Source of the DNA: Fermentimonas sp.
GTDB taxonomy: Bacteria; Bacteroidota; Bacteroidia; Bacteroidales; Dysgonomonadaceae
Length of the DNA stretch: 45,459 bases
Direction: 5' to 3'
NCBI GenBank assembly: GCA_028709385.1
Contig: JAQVXD010000018.1
Span: 1-45,459 of the forward strand
A program made the translations under genes and the position numbers. How positions within the stretch are numbered: the stretch's first letter is position 1; every line of letters starts with the position of its first letter. Below the pieces are notes generated by a model. The model was not told where the DNA came from. It saw nothing but the letters and a program-made list of their open reading frames with translations, and searched no databases. Positions 1 to 7,694 of the stretch are shown piece after piece.

Positions 1-501
1 TTGCTTTCATATTCGGTACCTTTGGTAATAGACAACAACTTTCCACAGCATTGGTTTAATTTTTACATAGTTGTGAATTGCTTTCATATTCGGTACCTTT
101 GGTAATAGACAACAACGATGGCAAGAACATTTCGTTTACAACGACTGTTGTGAATTGCTTTCATATTCGGTACCTTTGGTAATAGACAACAACTAGATGA
201 TATAATTGAAAAAGAGGGGAAAGGTTGTGAATTGCTTTCATATTCGGTACCTTTGGTAATAGACAACAACTCCGCTTCTTTTTTGGAGTATCACCCGTTA
301 GTTGTGAATTGCTTTCATATTCGGTACCTTTGGTAATAGACAACAACTACAGCAGGTTATAGTTTACCAACAACAGCGTTGTGAATTGCTTTCATATTCG
401 GTACCTTTGGTAATAGACAACAACTATACGATTAATCAGTTACACCTCAGAATAGTTGTGAATTGCTTTCATATTCGGTACCTTTGGTAATAGACAACAA
501 C
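1..501 (+). CRISPR. Type II-C CRISPR array, left end cut by window
   Basis: Seven copies of a 47-nt direct repeat are visible. The first lacks its first 8 nt because the window starts inside it (1-39); the others are at 70-116, 147-193, 224-270, 301-347, 378-424 and 455-501. All copies look identical. The repeat begins GTTGTGAATTGCTTTC and ends AATAGACAACAAC, so its ends are short inverted repeats (GTTGT/ACAAC). The six internal spacers are each 30 nt and differ from one another. The tracrRNA antirepeat at 6209-6223 is complementary to repeat bases 2-16, which fixes the crRNA-sense strand as plus. The array is therefore convergent with the cas genes. The length of the array outside the window is unknown. 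I saw no spacer matching another part of this window by eye. Confidence 0.98.
455..486 (+). promoter_or_regulatory. Predicted promoter embedded in each CRISPR repeat
   Basis: Repeat bases 25-32 read TACCTTTG, a match to the Bacteroidota -7 element TAnnTTTG. Repeat bases 2-4 are TTG, 20 nt upstream, at the spacing expected for the -33 element. The octamer recurs at 17-24, 94-101, 171-178, 248-255, 325-332, 402-409 and 479-486; this entry marks the last copy. The same octamer stands before ileS (12152) and the epimerase gene (41069), and the GTTGTGAAT segment recurs in the aspC promoter (10833). Transcription would start in the last 8-11 nt of the repeat, just before the spacer. Repeat-internal promoters are established for Neisseria and Campylobacter II-C systems; here this is inferred. 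Confidence 0.6.
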
Positions 502-577
502 AGGATGTGTGTATTTGTATAGATAATCAGGTTGTTATAGTTGATTTTACAATTAAAAAAAAGTTGTTGTTGTAAAC
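502..577. other. AT-rich array/cas2 junction with possible degenerate terminal repeat
   Basis: After the last intact repeat come 29 nt of spacer-like sequence (502-530), then GTTGTTATAG at 531, which shares only the first five bases of the repeat cleanly. The rest is AT-rich and ends with GTTGTTGTTG near 563, which resembles the repeat end in inverted orientation. This could be a decayed terminal repeat that closes a seventh spacer, or a leader-like integration site next to cas2. There is no convincing open reading frame here. Confidence 0.4.
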
Positions 578-610
578 AAAAAAATCCTGTCATGTGGCAG
601 GATTTTTTTT
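578..610. terminator. Two-way terminator between array and cas2
   Basis: An A-run, the stem ATCCTG...CAGGAT with an 8-nt loop, and a run of eight Ts form a hairpin with a T-tract on either strand. It lies between the plus-strand array and the minus-strand cas2 stop, so it can end both converging transcripts. Confidence 0.85.
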
Positions 611-632
611 CAAAAGAAATAGTGCAGATGTT

Positions 633-971
<339 letters not shown>

Positions 972-1907
972 TTACTCGAAAGAGGGGTATTTTATTTTTC
1001 TGACTTTACCCGCAAAGCATTTATAAAGAGAAGCAGTGGTTTGACCTACCGCATTCATCAAAGGACTTCTCTGTCCGTCCATTAAAACATCAAGAACAGG
1101 AATATTTAAGAGTTTAAATTTTATGTCCTGTGTAAGTTCTTCAATGTTTTTTTCCTCTTTTACAATATTGCAAACTAATTTATCTACAAACGGACGATAT
1201 GGCTCCATTATATCGTCCGCAAGGCAATATGCGTTATATTTATTGCGGTGATAAATTCCAAGTGTTGGCAAAAGTCCGCTACCCACTAATGATCTAGCAA
1301 CAACAGCTCTTAGAATTGCATAACCGTAATTGAGTAAGTTGTTAGGAGGGATGCCATCACGGTTTCTTGAGAATCCTTCTATTTCATCAAATAAATTTGC
1401 CCAATAATATACTGCAGCACGTGCTTCGTAATTATCCGGATCTCCACTCTTTACATATGTAGCCCATACAAGCATATTATTAACTACAGAGTTGTTTTTA
1501 ATAGATAAAACATAAGCTTGGTTCCTGATTTTGTATTGAACTGTTTGCTGCCAGAGTTGCTTCTTTAAAGGAAGTGAAGCATTTATCTGATCACGGAATC
1601 TCTCGGTTTGTGTTTTATTTCCAGATAATGGTAACATTAGACCGACTGGCATCCGGGTACTGTCACAAGTTACTATTGCAGAGTTGTTTTCTAATAAAGC
1701 TTCGATGACTCCGTGAGTGATAGTTATACGTTTATTGTCAAGAATAATAACACCTATGTCTTCAATTGGAATTGTCCTTTTTGCTTGTTCCTTAATCTTG
1801 ACAGGAAGATTCTCGTTTTTCTCTACTTCAGGTAATTTAACTACCAATTGCTTGTTACTTAAACTTAAATAGGTGGGATTGCCAAAGTACAGAGTTTTTT
1901 TGATCAT
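972..1907 (-). CDS. cas1: CRISPR-associated integrase Cas1 (type II)
   Basis: This is a 311-residue Cas1, the metal-dependent integrase that inserts prespacers at the array. The three expected metal ligands are visible: Glu161 in NYEARAAVYYW, His220 in GIYHRNKYN and Glu235 in ADDIMEPYRPF. The spacing of 15 residues between the His and the last Glu is that of type II Cas1. The N-terminal beta domain begins KTLYFGNPTYLSLSN. The gene starts 11 nt after the cas9 stop and ends 6 nt before cas2, so the three are probably co-transcribed. All catalytic residues are intact, so the adaptation module looks functional. Confidence 0.97.
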   Translation of the reverse strand: MIKKTLYFGNPTYLSLSNKQLVVKLPEVEKNENLPVKIKEQAKRTIPIEDIGVIILDNKRITITHGVIEALLENNSAIVTCDSTRMPVGLMLPLSGNKTQTERFRDQINASLPLKKQLWQQTVQYKIRNQAYVLSIKNNSVVNNMLVWATYVKSGDPDNYEARAAVYYWANLFDEIEGFSRNRDGIPPNNLLNYGYAILRAVVARSLVGSGLLPTLGIYHRNKYNAYCLADDIMEPYRPFVDKLVCNIVKEEKNIEELTQDIKFKLLNIPVLDVLMDGQRSPLMNAVGQTTASLYKCFAGKVRKIKYPSFE

Positions 1908-1918
1908 AGGCTTTAAAA

Positions 1919-4900
1919 TTAATATTCACCAATTTGTACAATTTTACCTAAATGGTTGATTCGTACTTTTATTATTCCTTTAAGATTATTTGGTGTATTT
2001 ATCCTTTTGAAAGTAAAATTCAAATTATTAGTGACAGTTGTTTCAAGATGATGTCTGAATGTGTAATCTTTCGAACCAATCTTTTGGACTCTAAATAGGT
2101 TTCTACTTATTAGTTCGTGAGTTTCAGGATTTAATAGGTCAACTTCACTTGGTTCAAAATCATCTGAGGGGAAAATAAACATTTCATTCTGCTTCATTGT
2201 AAATTGGAACTTCCAGCCAAGATGATTATTTAATAATTTATCAATTACCGGCAGCCCCTGGTTAGCTCGCTCAACCGCTTCATAAAATGAGATTACTGAT
2301 TCTTGTAAATTCCCGTCTTCATCTATATAAATTGCTACATGATGATTATTACCTGTCTGTACAAAGTCTGTATGAGATTTATATCCTTTACTGTTTAGAA
2401 TCTCATTACCAAGATGATCTTTTTTAAAATGGAGTGGTGTAGCAGTGTTCACACCTGTAATTGTAACACGTTTTATTGAAATACCCTTATCTTTGTTCAG
2501 CCAAATCGGATTTTCCTCTATATTCGAAAATGCCTCTTTTGGATTACCTTTAAACTCCTTCAATCTTTCTTGTAAGACTTCCCTGATTCCATCATCAATC
2601 ACTTTGTCAAGTTTTAATTCAGGAGATATGGGCTTACGAATAGTAAATATTTCTTCAAAGCATTTCACTTCTTTTAGATGCTCTCCGTTTAATAATATTG
2701 GATTGTTTTTCAATGTTTTTGAAGCAAATGCAACTTCACAATTATTTTCATACTTAGAAATGTGTGAGATAACAGCATCCCGTTCTTTTTTATCTATAAT
2801 TAAATTGACTGTTTCTATGTTAAACTTGCTATTGAGTTTTATTGGTTTTTCAAGTGGGTGTAAAGATTTTCCGTAAATGGTCTCTTTGTGTAGTTGACCG
2901 CGCGGGGTTGATTGCAATATTTCTTTGTAACGTTGTCTTCCGGGTAGCTTTAACTTGTTGATATTATTTGTTGTTACCTTATTCTTAGCTTTATAAGAAA
3001 CAAGTATTGATTCAATCTCTTTTCTGGCAGCATCACGCATATTTGGAATTGGCTCCTTGAAGGTGATTTTGCCATTGACTCTCTCTGTTATTGCATTCTC
3101 TATTGCATATATTATGCCATGCTTACTGTTATTTGTATCTCTACGTGCATTCAAGTTATTAATATATTGAATATGGTTGTGTGTGGTAAAAGCAACGGCT
3201 AATGCATCAACTGCATGATGACGGTGATCATTTCTTTTGGTCCAGTCTTTAATAACTTCAACATTTTTGATTTTTTCAGAGCCTAAATCAAATCGTTCTT
3301 CTATTTCGGTTAATCCTAATGCTCTGTATTTAGGTAGATTTAACTCCTTCATTAAGTTTATCAGACCCCAGTCCTCTCGTAACTTATCTGTTATACTGCC
3401 TGTTGTTGGTATAACTGTTCTGAATACCTCCAAAAGCATTTGTCTCGCTTTTTTTGAAATGTATTGTGTATTACGTAAATCACGTTCAATAAAGCCATCA
3501 GGTATATCTGAATAAGCCATAAGGAGTTTATTTCTCTTTGCTCTTGAAATGGATTTGTTATTATACCATGTTTCAACTCTATTGATGTATTCTTCTTTGG
3601 TGGTATTATATTCCTGACAAATAAAATCGTAAGCAGTTCGATTACTCTTTAATTGGTTCTCACTGTGATACGCTAATGTTTTATTTGAGTATGAATCATC
3701 AAAAAGTAGTGCCTGAGGTATTATATGTTCTATTTCAATATCTTTTGAGAATAATACTTCTTTAGGGATATACAAATCCCTGAATATTGTTTTATGCCCT
3801 CTGTAGCTTAACTCATCCCATAATCTGTATCTGACTATATCGCCTTTTGTAGGGTTTGGAATCCCGAAATCATTAATTATTAATTTTTTTATTTCTTCAT
3901 TGCGTCTTGTTGCATCTGCAATATCCCTAGTCATTTTTTCTCGCTCATCTGCTGTCTTCTTAAGCTCACGAGCAAGTTCTATTCTTACCTCATCAGGTTT
4001 ACCATATTCATCAATAACTTGATTAACAAGATTTACCATTTGGTTTAGGATTTTCTCAACTACAGGATTCCTGAGACTGTTTTTTGGTAATATATCAAGT
4101 TTGTCTTTTAAAATTTTATTCTGCAGATCTTCCGTAGTTTCACTTTTAGAGTGATTATAACCCGCTAATTCGCAAGCCCCGACTTCATTAACGTTTTCGC
4201 TGCTTCTGGCATATGGATGCCCCGCCTGCAAAAATGGAGTAATTTTACGCATTGCCCTGGCAGATAGATTACCGTAATCTTGTTGCAATGAAATGTTTGA
4301 AATCATTTTTGCATATTCCGGCTTAAAACCATATTTAGTGTGAAGTTTTTTACGAAGCTTAGTATCATTATTTCCGTATAAAAACAGATCTTCCTCGCTT
4401 GCTTTACTTCCATCTTCAGCAGAATATAACAAATGCCATAACTGATAGGATGGCTGCTTATCAAAATCATCGCTGTTAGAGTCAAATTTCAATATCTCTT
4501 TATTAACTCCTATCTCAATGAATATTGCTTCTAATTCTTCGGAAATATCTTTAGCAGATTTTTTATCCCAGTCAAATCCATAACCTTCAGCTTCAGCAAT
4601 TTTCTGGTATACATCAAGAAGGGCTTTGTTTGTTGTGTTTCCTTCAATTTTTTCAAAATTACATTTCCATTCTGATATTTTATTTATGAATATGTACTTG
4701 GAAATGACTTGTAGAATATCTTTAGGTGTTAATGTTCCTTTAAGGTTGAGCTCGTTAAAGATTTCTTCACGGATATAATCTTCCAGATTATGTACCTCAA
4801 TCACCTTGTTTTCTTTTTCATTTGTAAAGGTGATATTGTTTAAGTTCTGCCATATTTTAAACTCCTGAAAAACAGGTGAAGACTTAGGTGCAACTCTTTG

Positions 4901-6109
4901 TCCGATAGTCCTGGTTTTTGTTTTTCCTGTTGTTTTATCAATATATTCCTCTTTTTTACTTTCAAATTGACAAAAGTTTATGAGTCCTTTTTGAGATTTT
5001 AGTTTACGTTGATAAAATATTACCACGTCTCTTATCTCTACTTTTAATTCAGGAGTTAATATTTTTGGATAATGTTTGGCCTGTGTTTCCCAAATTTGTT
5101 CAAATTCGTCCAAGTAGTCTTGCCGGTAGAACACTTGATTTTTTAGAGATGTGTGAGGGTTCTTTTCTATTTGGTTATAAAGATATTCTCCAACGGTTAT
5201 TTTGTTAAAAAACAGCTTCTTGCTTCTATCAGAAATGGCACCAAGATATCCACTTGAGTTATTGAGATTTCCATTGATTTCCTGTAGAACAATTGCTAGT
5301 TTTTCAAGTTCTATTTTTTCTGATAATGCCAGTTGCCTCCACTTATATCTTTCAAGATTTTGTTCTTCTCTTTTACCGGATTGTTTAAACCCTTTTAAAT
5401 TCCACGGCTCTTCTAATATTTTATAGGTCTGTCCTTTGTTTTTATCTTCTATTGCATAGAAGAGTTCATTAGTAAGCTGAGTTGGATAGAATTCTGTTTG
5501 TTTGTCCCAAATCTTGTTTATCTCGTTGCGTAAGTCGGATTTGTAAAAGTCTGGAATATATTTCTTACCTGCTTTCAAAGTCTGATATACGTATTGTCCC
5601 GGTGTAATATTCTCTTCATACAGAATTTTTGCAACTGTCATTCCATCAATGGCAGTACCTTCATCGCTACTTTTAGATTTCCTGCTACTTTTATAGCCTC
5701 TTTTCTTGTTTATTGTTAGTAAAATTTTTGCAAAATACTCAAGTTCAACTTTATTGTGTGCTGCTTTAGCTCTTAACATTAAGGATTGATGTGTTGTGTC
5801 TTTGCCTATTTCAGTTAATGGTGTGTCTTTATAAATAATACCATGTTTTATAAGAATATCAATTAAGTTTTCACGACGAAGTTTGTATCTATGAAGATTC
5901 CGACGAGCCCCTCTTTTTAGAGTTCTATCAGCATTAGTTGAAATTGGTTTTCCTTTTTCAAAATTAGTTTGTTCATCAACTGTCAGAGGATTTACCCTAA
6001 CTCCCAATCTAATGATCTCAGAAGTTTCAAACGTGTTTTCTGCTTCTCTAACCAATGCCCATCCTATCGAATTAGTTCCAAGATCAAGGCCTAAAATTGT
6101 TTTACTCAT
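1919..6109 (-). CDS. cas9: Type II-C CRISPR RNA-guided endonuclease Cas9
   Basis: This 1396-residue Cas9 has all nuclease motifs. RuvC-I is ILGLDLGTNSIGWAL with Asp9. The arginine-rich bridge helix is at about 61-80 (DRTLKRGARRNLHRYKLRR). RuvC-II is VRIELAREL with Glu711. The HNH motif is IEIEHIIPQ with His795, followed by the SENQLKSNRTAYDF part. RuvC-III is HRHHAVDALAVAF with His965 and Asp968. The protein cleaves DNA matching a spacer when bound to crRNA and tracrRNA. Its size fits the long II-C Cas9s of Bacteroidota. The ATG follows a TAnnTTTG promoter on the same strand and lies about 100 nt from the divergent tracrRNA start. No frameshift or missing residue was seen. The PAM cannot be read from this sequence. 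Confidence 0.98.
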   Translation of the reverse strand: MSKTILGLDLGTNSIGWALVREAENTFETSEIIRLGVRVNPLTVDEQTNFEKGKPISTNADRTLKRGARRNLHRYKLRRENLIDILIKHGIIYKDTPLTEIGKDTTHQSLMLRAKAAHNKVELEYFAKILLTINKKRGYKSSRKSKSSDEGTAIDGMTVAKILYEENITPGQYVYQTLKAGKKYIPDFYKSDLRNEINKIWDKQTEFYPTQLTNELFYAIEDKNKGQTYKILEEPWNLKGFKQSGKREEQNLERYKWRQLALSEKIELEKLAIVLQEINGNLNNSSGYLGAISDRSKKLFFNKITVGEYLYNQIEKNPHTSLKNQVFYRQDYLDEFEQIWETQAKHYPKILTPELKVEIRDVVIFYQRKLKSQKGLINFCQFESKKEEYIDKTTGKTKTRTIGQRVAPKSSPVFQEFKIWQNLNNITFTNEKENKVIEVHNLEDYIREEIFNELNLKGTLTPKDILQVISKYIFINKISEWKCNFEKIEGNTTNKALLDVYQKIAEAEGYGFDWDKKSAKDISEELEAIFIEIGVNKEILKFDSNSDDFDKQPSYQLWHLLYSAEDGSKASEEDLFLYGNNDTKLRKKLHTKYGFKPEYAKMISNISLQQDYGNLSARAMRKITPFLQAGHPYARSSENVNEVGACELAGYNHSKSETTEDLQNKILKDKLDILPKNSLRNPVVEKILNQMVNLVNQVIDEYGKPDEVRIELARELKKTADEREKMTRDIADATRRNEEIKKLIINDFGIPNPTKGDIVRYRLWDELSYRGHKTIFRDLYIPKEVLFSKDIEIEHIIPQALLFDDSYSNKTLAYHSENQLKSNRTAYDFICQEYNTTKEEYINRVETWYNNKSISRAKRNKLLMAYSDIPDGFIERDLRNTQYISKKARQMLLEVFRTVIPTTGSITDKLREDWGLINLMKELNLPKYRALGLTEIEERFDLGSEKIKNVEVIKDWTKRNDHRHHAVDALAVAFTTHNHIQYINNLNARRDTNNSKHGIIYAIENAITERVNGKITFKEPIPNMRDAARKEIESILVSYKAKNKVTTNNINKLKLPGRQRYKEILQSTPRGQLHKETIYGKSLHPLEKPIKLNSKFNIETVNLIIDKKERDAVISHISKYENNCEVAFASKTLKNNPILLNGEHLKEVKCFEEIFTIRKPISPELKLDKVIDDGIREVLQERLKEFKGNPKEAFSNIEENPIWLNKDKGISIKRVTITGVNTATPLHFKKDHLGNEILNSKGYKSHTDFVQTGNNHHVAIYIDEDGNLQESVISFYEAVERANQGLPVIDKLLNNHLGWKFQFTMKQNEMFIFPSDDFEPSEVDLLNPETHELISRNLFRVQKIGSKDYTFRHHLETTVTNNLNFTFKRINTPNNLKGIIKVRINHLGKIVQIGEY

Positions 6110-6142
6110 TGTAATTTATTTTGAAAATAAGGTGTTAAAACC

Positions 6143-6150
6143 CAAATATA
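6143..6150 (-). promoter_or_regulatory. Predicted -7 element of the cas9 operon
   Basis: On the minus strand this reads TATATTTG, matching TAnnTTTG. It would start transcription roughly 25-30 nt before the cas9 ATG. No clear -33 element is at the right distance; a TTTG lies only 13 nt upstream. Confidence 0.55.
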
Positions 6151-6195
6151 TAAAATATATTAACAAAAAAAGTGTAAAGTCTATAATATTTTTCA

Positions 6196-6203
6196 TATAT
6201 TTG
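6196..6203 (+). promoter_or_regulatory. Predicted -7 element of the tracrRNA gene
   Basis: The octamer TATATTTG matches TAnnTTTG and ends 5 nt before the antirepeat. The start site is therefore expected at about 6208-6211, at the first antirepeat base. The -33 region is weak. Confidence 0.6.
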
Positions 6204-6207
6204 CAAT

Positions 6208-6278
6208 TGAAAGCAATTCACAATAAGGATTATTCCGTTGTGAAAACATTTAAAGCGGCCTAAGGGTCGCTTTTTTTT
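6208..6278 (+). ncRNA. tracrRNA of the type II-C system
   Basis: The antirepeat GAAAGCAATTCACAA (6209-6223) is perfectly complementary to repeat bases 2-16. It is followed by AAGGATTATTCC, a small nexus-type hairpin (GGA/TCC), then the unpaired GTTGTGAAAACATTT segment and a terminator hairpin. This is the usual order of II-C tracrRNAs. The RNA should be about 70 nt. It pairs with crRNA and is the structural partner of Cas9. The gene is divergent from cas9. An alternative fold pairs 6217-6223 with 6238-6244 and would hide part of the antirepeat. Confidence 0.93.
6253..6278 (+). terminator. tracrRNA intrinsic terminator
   Basis: AAGCGGCC (6253-6260) pairs with GGTCGCTT (6265-6272), including one G-T pair, across the loop TAAG. 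A run of eight Ts follows from 6271. It forms the 3' hairpin of the tracrRNA. Confidence 0.92.
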
Positions 6279-6361
6279 ATTTTCCGAAAGAAATTTTACT
6301 TGTGATACAGTCGTATTTTCATGCAAAATTAAAGTCACACTTTAGATTTGCATCAATTTTA

Positions 6362-7390
6362 TCAATATATCCCCCTCTCATTCAGCGCCCTCTGGTAAGC
6401 CCTTGCATTTCTCGCATGCTCAGCATGGGTAACAGCAAAATTGTGGCGCCCAGAGAGGTCGTCCTTGGCACACATAAACAGGTATTTATGTTCTGCAGGA
6501 TTAAGCACTGCATCAATGCCTTTAATTGATGGTATTCTGATAGGTCCTGGCGGCAGACCGTCGTTCTTGTATGTATTATATGGAGATTCCACTTCGAGAT
6601 GCTTGAAAAGGATTCTGCGCAGTGCCGGGTCGCCAACAGCATACTTGACAGTCGGGTCGGCTTCAAGGCGCATCCCCTTGTTTATGCGGTTTAGGTAGAG
6701 TCCCGCAACAGTGGCATATTCATCCGAATAGGTTGCCTCTTCTTCAACTATAGATGCAAGGGTTGATACTTCCACGGGAGTAAGACCAAGCGCTTCAGCT
6801 TTCATTTTTCGTTCTTCATTCCAGAAAGCGTCGTGTTCTCTTTTCATCCTGTCCAAGAGGTTTTTAACGCTTGTATCCCAGTAGATCTGATATGTATTTG
6901 GAATAAACATAGCACCAAAGGTTTGGTTGTTAAAGCCATAACCTGATGCCACGGCGGAGTCGTTCAGTACATTTATTAAGGACAGACTGTCAACCATCAG
7001 CTGATCTGACAGTCGGCCTGCAAGATTTTCCAAGGTGCGGATATTATTGAAAGTGAGATTAACAGGTTCCTGAACGCCAGAACGCAGCAGCCGGATCACA
7101 TCAGGCATAGTCATTCCGGATTTTATGGCATAGCGACCGGTTTTGACCCTGTTGGGATAATTCATCCTGTCGGCCAGAAAATGAAAAATTCTCTCGTCGG
7201 GCAAGTCTGCTTTTTCTTCCAGCTGACTTACCACATAATCATACTCTTTTTCCTCATCTATATAAATATAAACCGTCTCAGGAAGATCGAACGGTTCGAA
7301 AATAGCATTGTAGATATATATAGTGGCTGAAATAACGATTAGCAGCAGGATGCCTGCAATCAGCAGAATGATTTTTGTTCTTTTCTTCAT
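6362..7390 (-). CDS. mltG: Endolytic murein transglycosylase MltG (YceG-like)
   Basis: This 342-residue protein has an N-terminal membrane anchor at about 6-25 followed by a periplasmic YceG domain. The family motif LASIVEEEATYSDEYATVAG is at about 211-230, with the catalytic glutamate in the EEE cluster at 216-218. NRINKGMRLEADPTVKYA and the C-terminal YNTYKNDGLPPGPI block also match the family. MltG cleaves nascent peptidoglycan strands and helps set glycan length. The gene is single on its strand and converges with the tracrRNA gene. A plausible promoter lies just upstream. Length is normal. Confidence 0.95.
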   Translation of the reverse strand: MKKRTKIILLIAGILLLIVISATIYIYNAIFEPFDLPETVYIYIDEEKEYDYVVSQLEEKADLPDERIFHFLADRMNYPNRVKTGRYAIKSGMTMPDVIRLLRSGVQEPVNLTFNNIRTLENLAGRLSDQLMVDSLSLINVLNDSAVASGYGFNNQTFGAMFIPNTYQIYWDTSVKNLLDRMKREHDAFWNEERKMKAEALGLTPVEVSTLASIVEEEATYSDEYATVAGLYLNRINKGMRLEADPTVKYAVGDPALRRILFKHLEVESPYNTYKNDGLPPGPIRIPSIKGIDAVLNPAEHKYLFMCAKDDLSGRHNFAVTHAEHARNARAYQRALNERGIY

Positions 7391-7410
7391 AATTTACCGT
7401 CACAAAAAAA

Positions 7411-7418
7411 CAAAAGTA
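7411..7418 (-). promoter_or_regulatory. Predicted -7 element for mltG
   Basis: The minus strand reads TACTTTTG, matching TAnnTTTG, about 20 nt before the mltG ATG. No good -33 element was seen. Confidence 0.45.
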
Positions 7419-7448
7419 TAAATATTCGGTTTGAAAAAACATGTTTTC

Positions 7449-7480
7449 TTTGAAAAGTTGAAAACAAACATGTATATTTG
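7449..7480 (+). promoter_or_regulatory. Promoter of tRNA-Ser
   Basis: TTTG (7449-7452), a 20-nt spacer and TATATTTG (7473-7480) form a near-consensus Bacteroidota promoter. It ends 27 nt before the tRNA. Confidence 0.7.
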
Positions 7481-7507
7481 CATCCGATTTCAGCAAAACT
7501 GGCATAA

Positions 7508-7594
<87 letters not shown>

Positions 7595-7694
7595 CAAATC
7601 TGATTTAACGACTATAATTCTCTTATAACACAACACAACACAACACTTTCAATATAATCTTCATTTATAATCAGCTTTAATAATTATTATTATT

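Noticed and set aside
84..346. Overlapping open frames on the minus strand with repeated KGTEYESN text
   Set aside because: They are translations of the CRISPR repeats and spacers, not genes.
40..530. Self-targeting spacers
   Set aside because: No spacer was found by eye elsewhere in the window; a genome-wide search would be needed to settle it.
2445..2876. 143-codon plus-strand open frame inside cas9
   Set aside because: It is antisense to an intact conserved cas9, has no promoter or ribosome binding site, and its composition mirrors the other strand.
6012..6263. Plus-strand open frame across the cas9 start and tracrRNA
   Set aside because: The region is explained by divergent promoters and the tracrRNA; the frame has no protein-like features.
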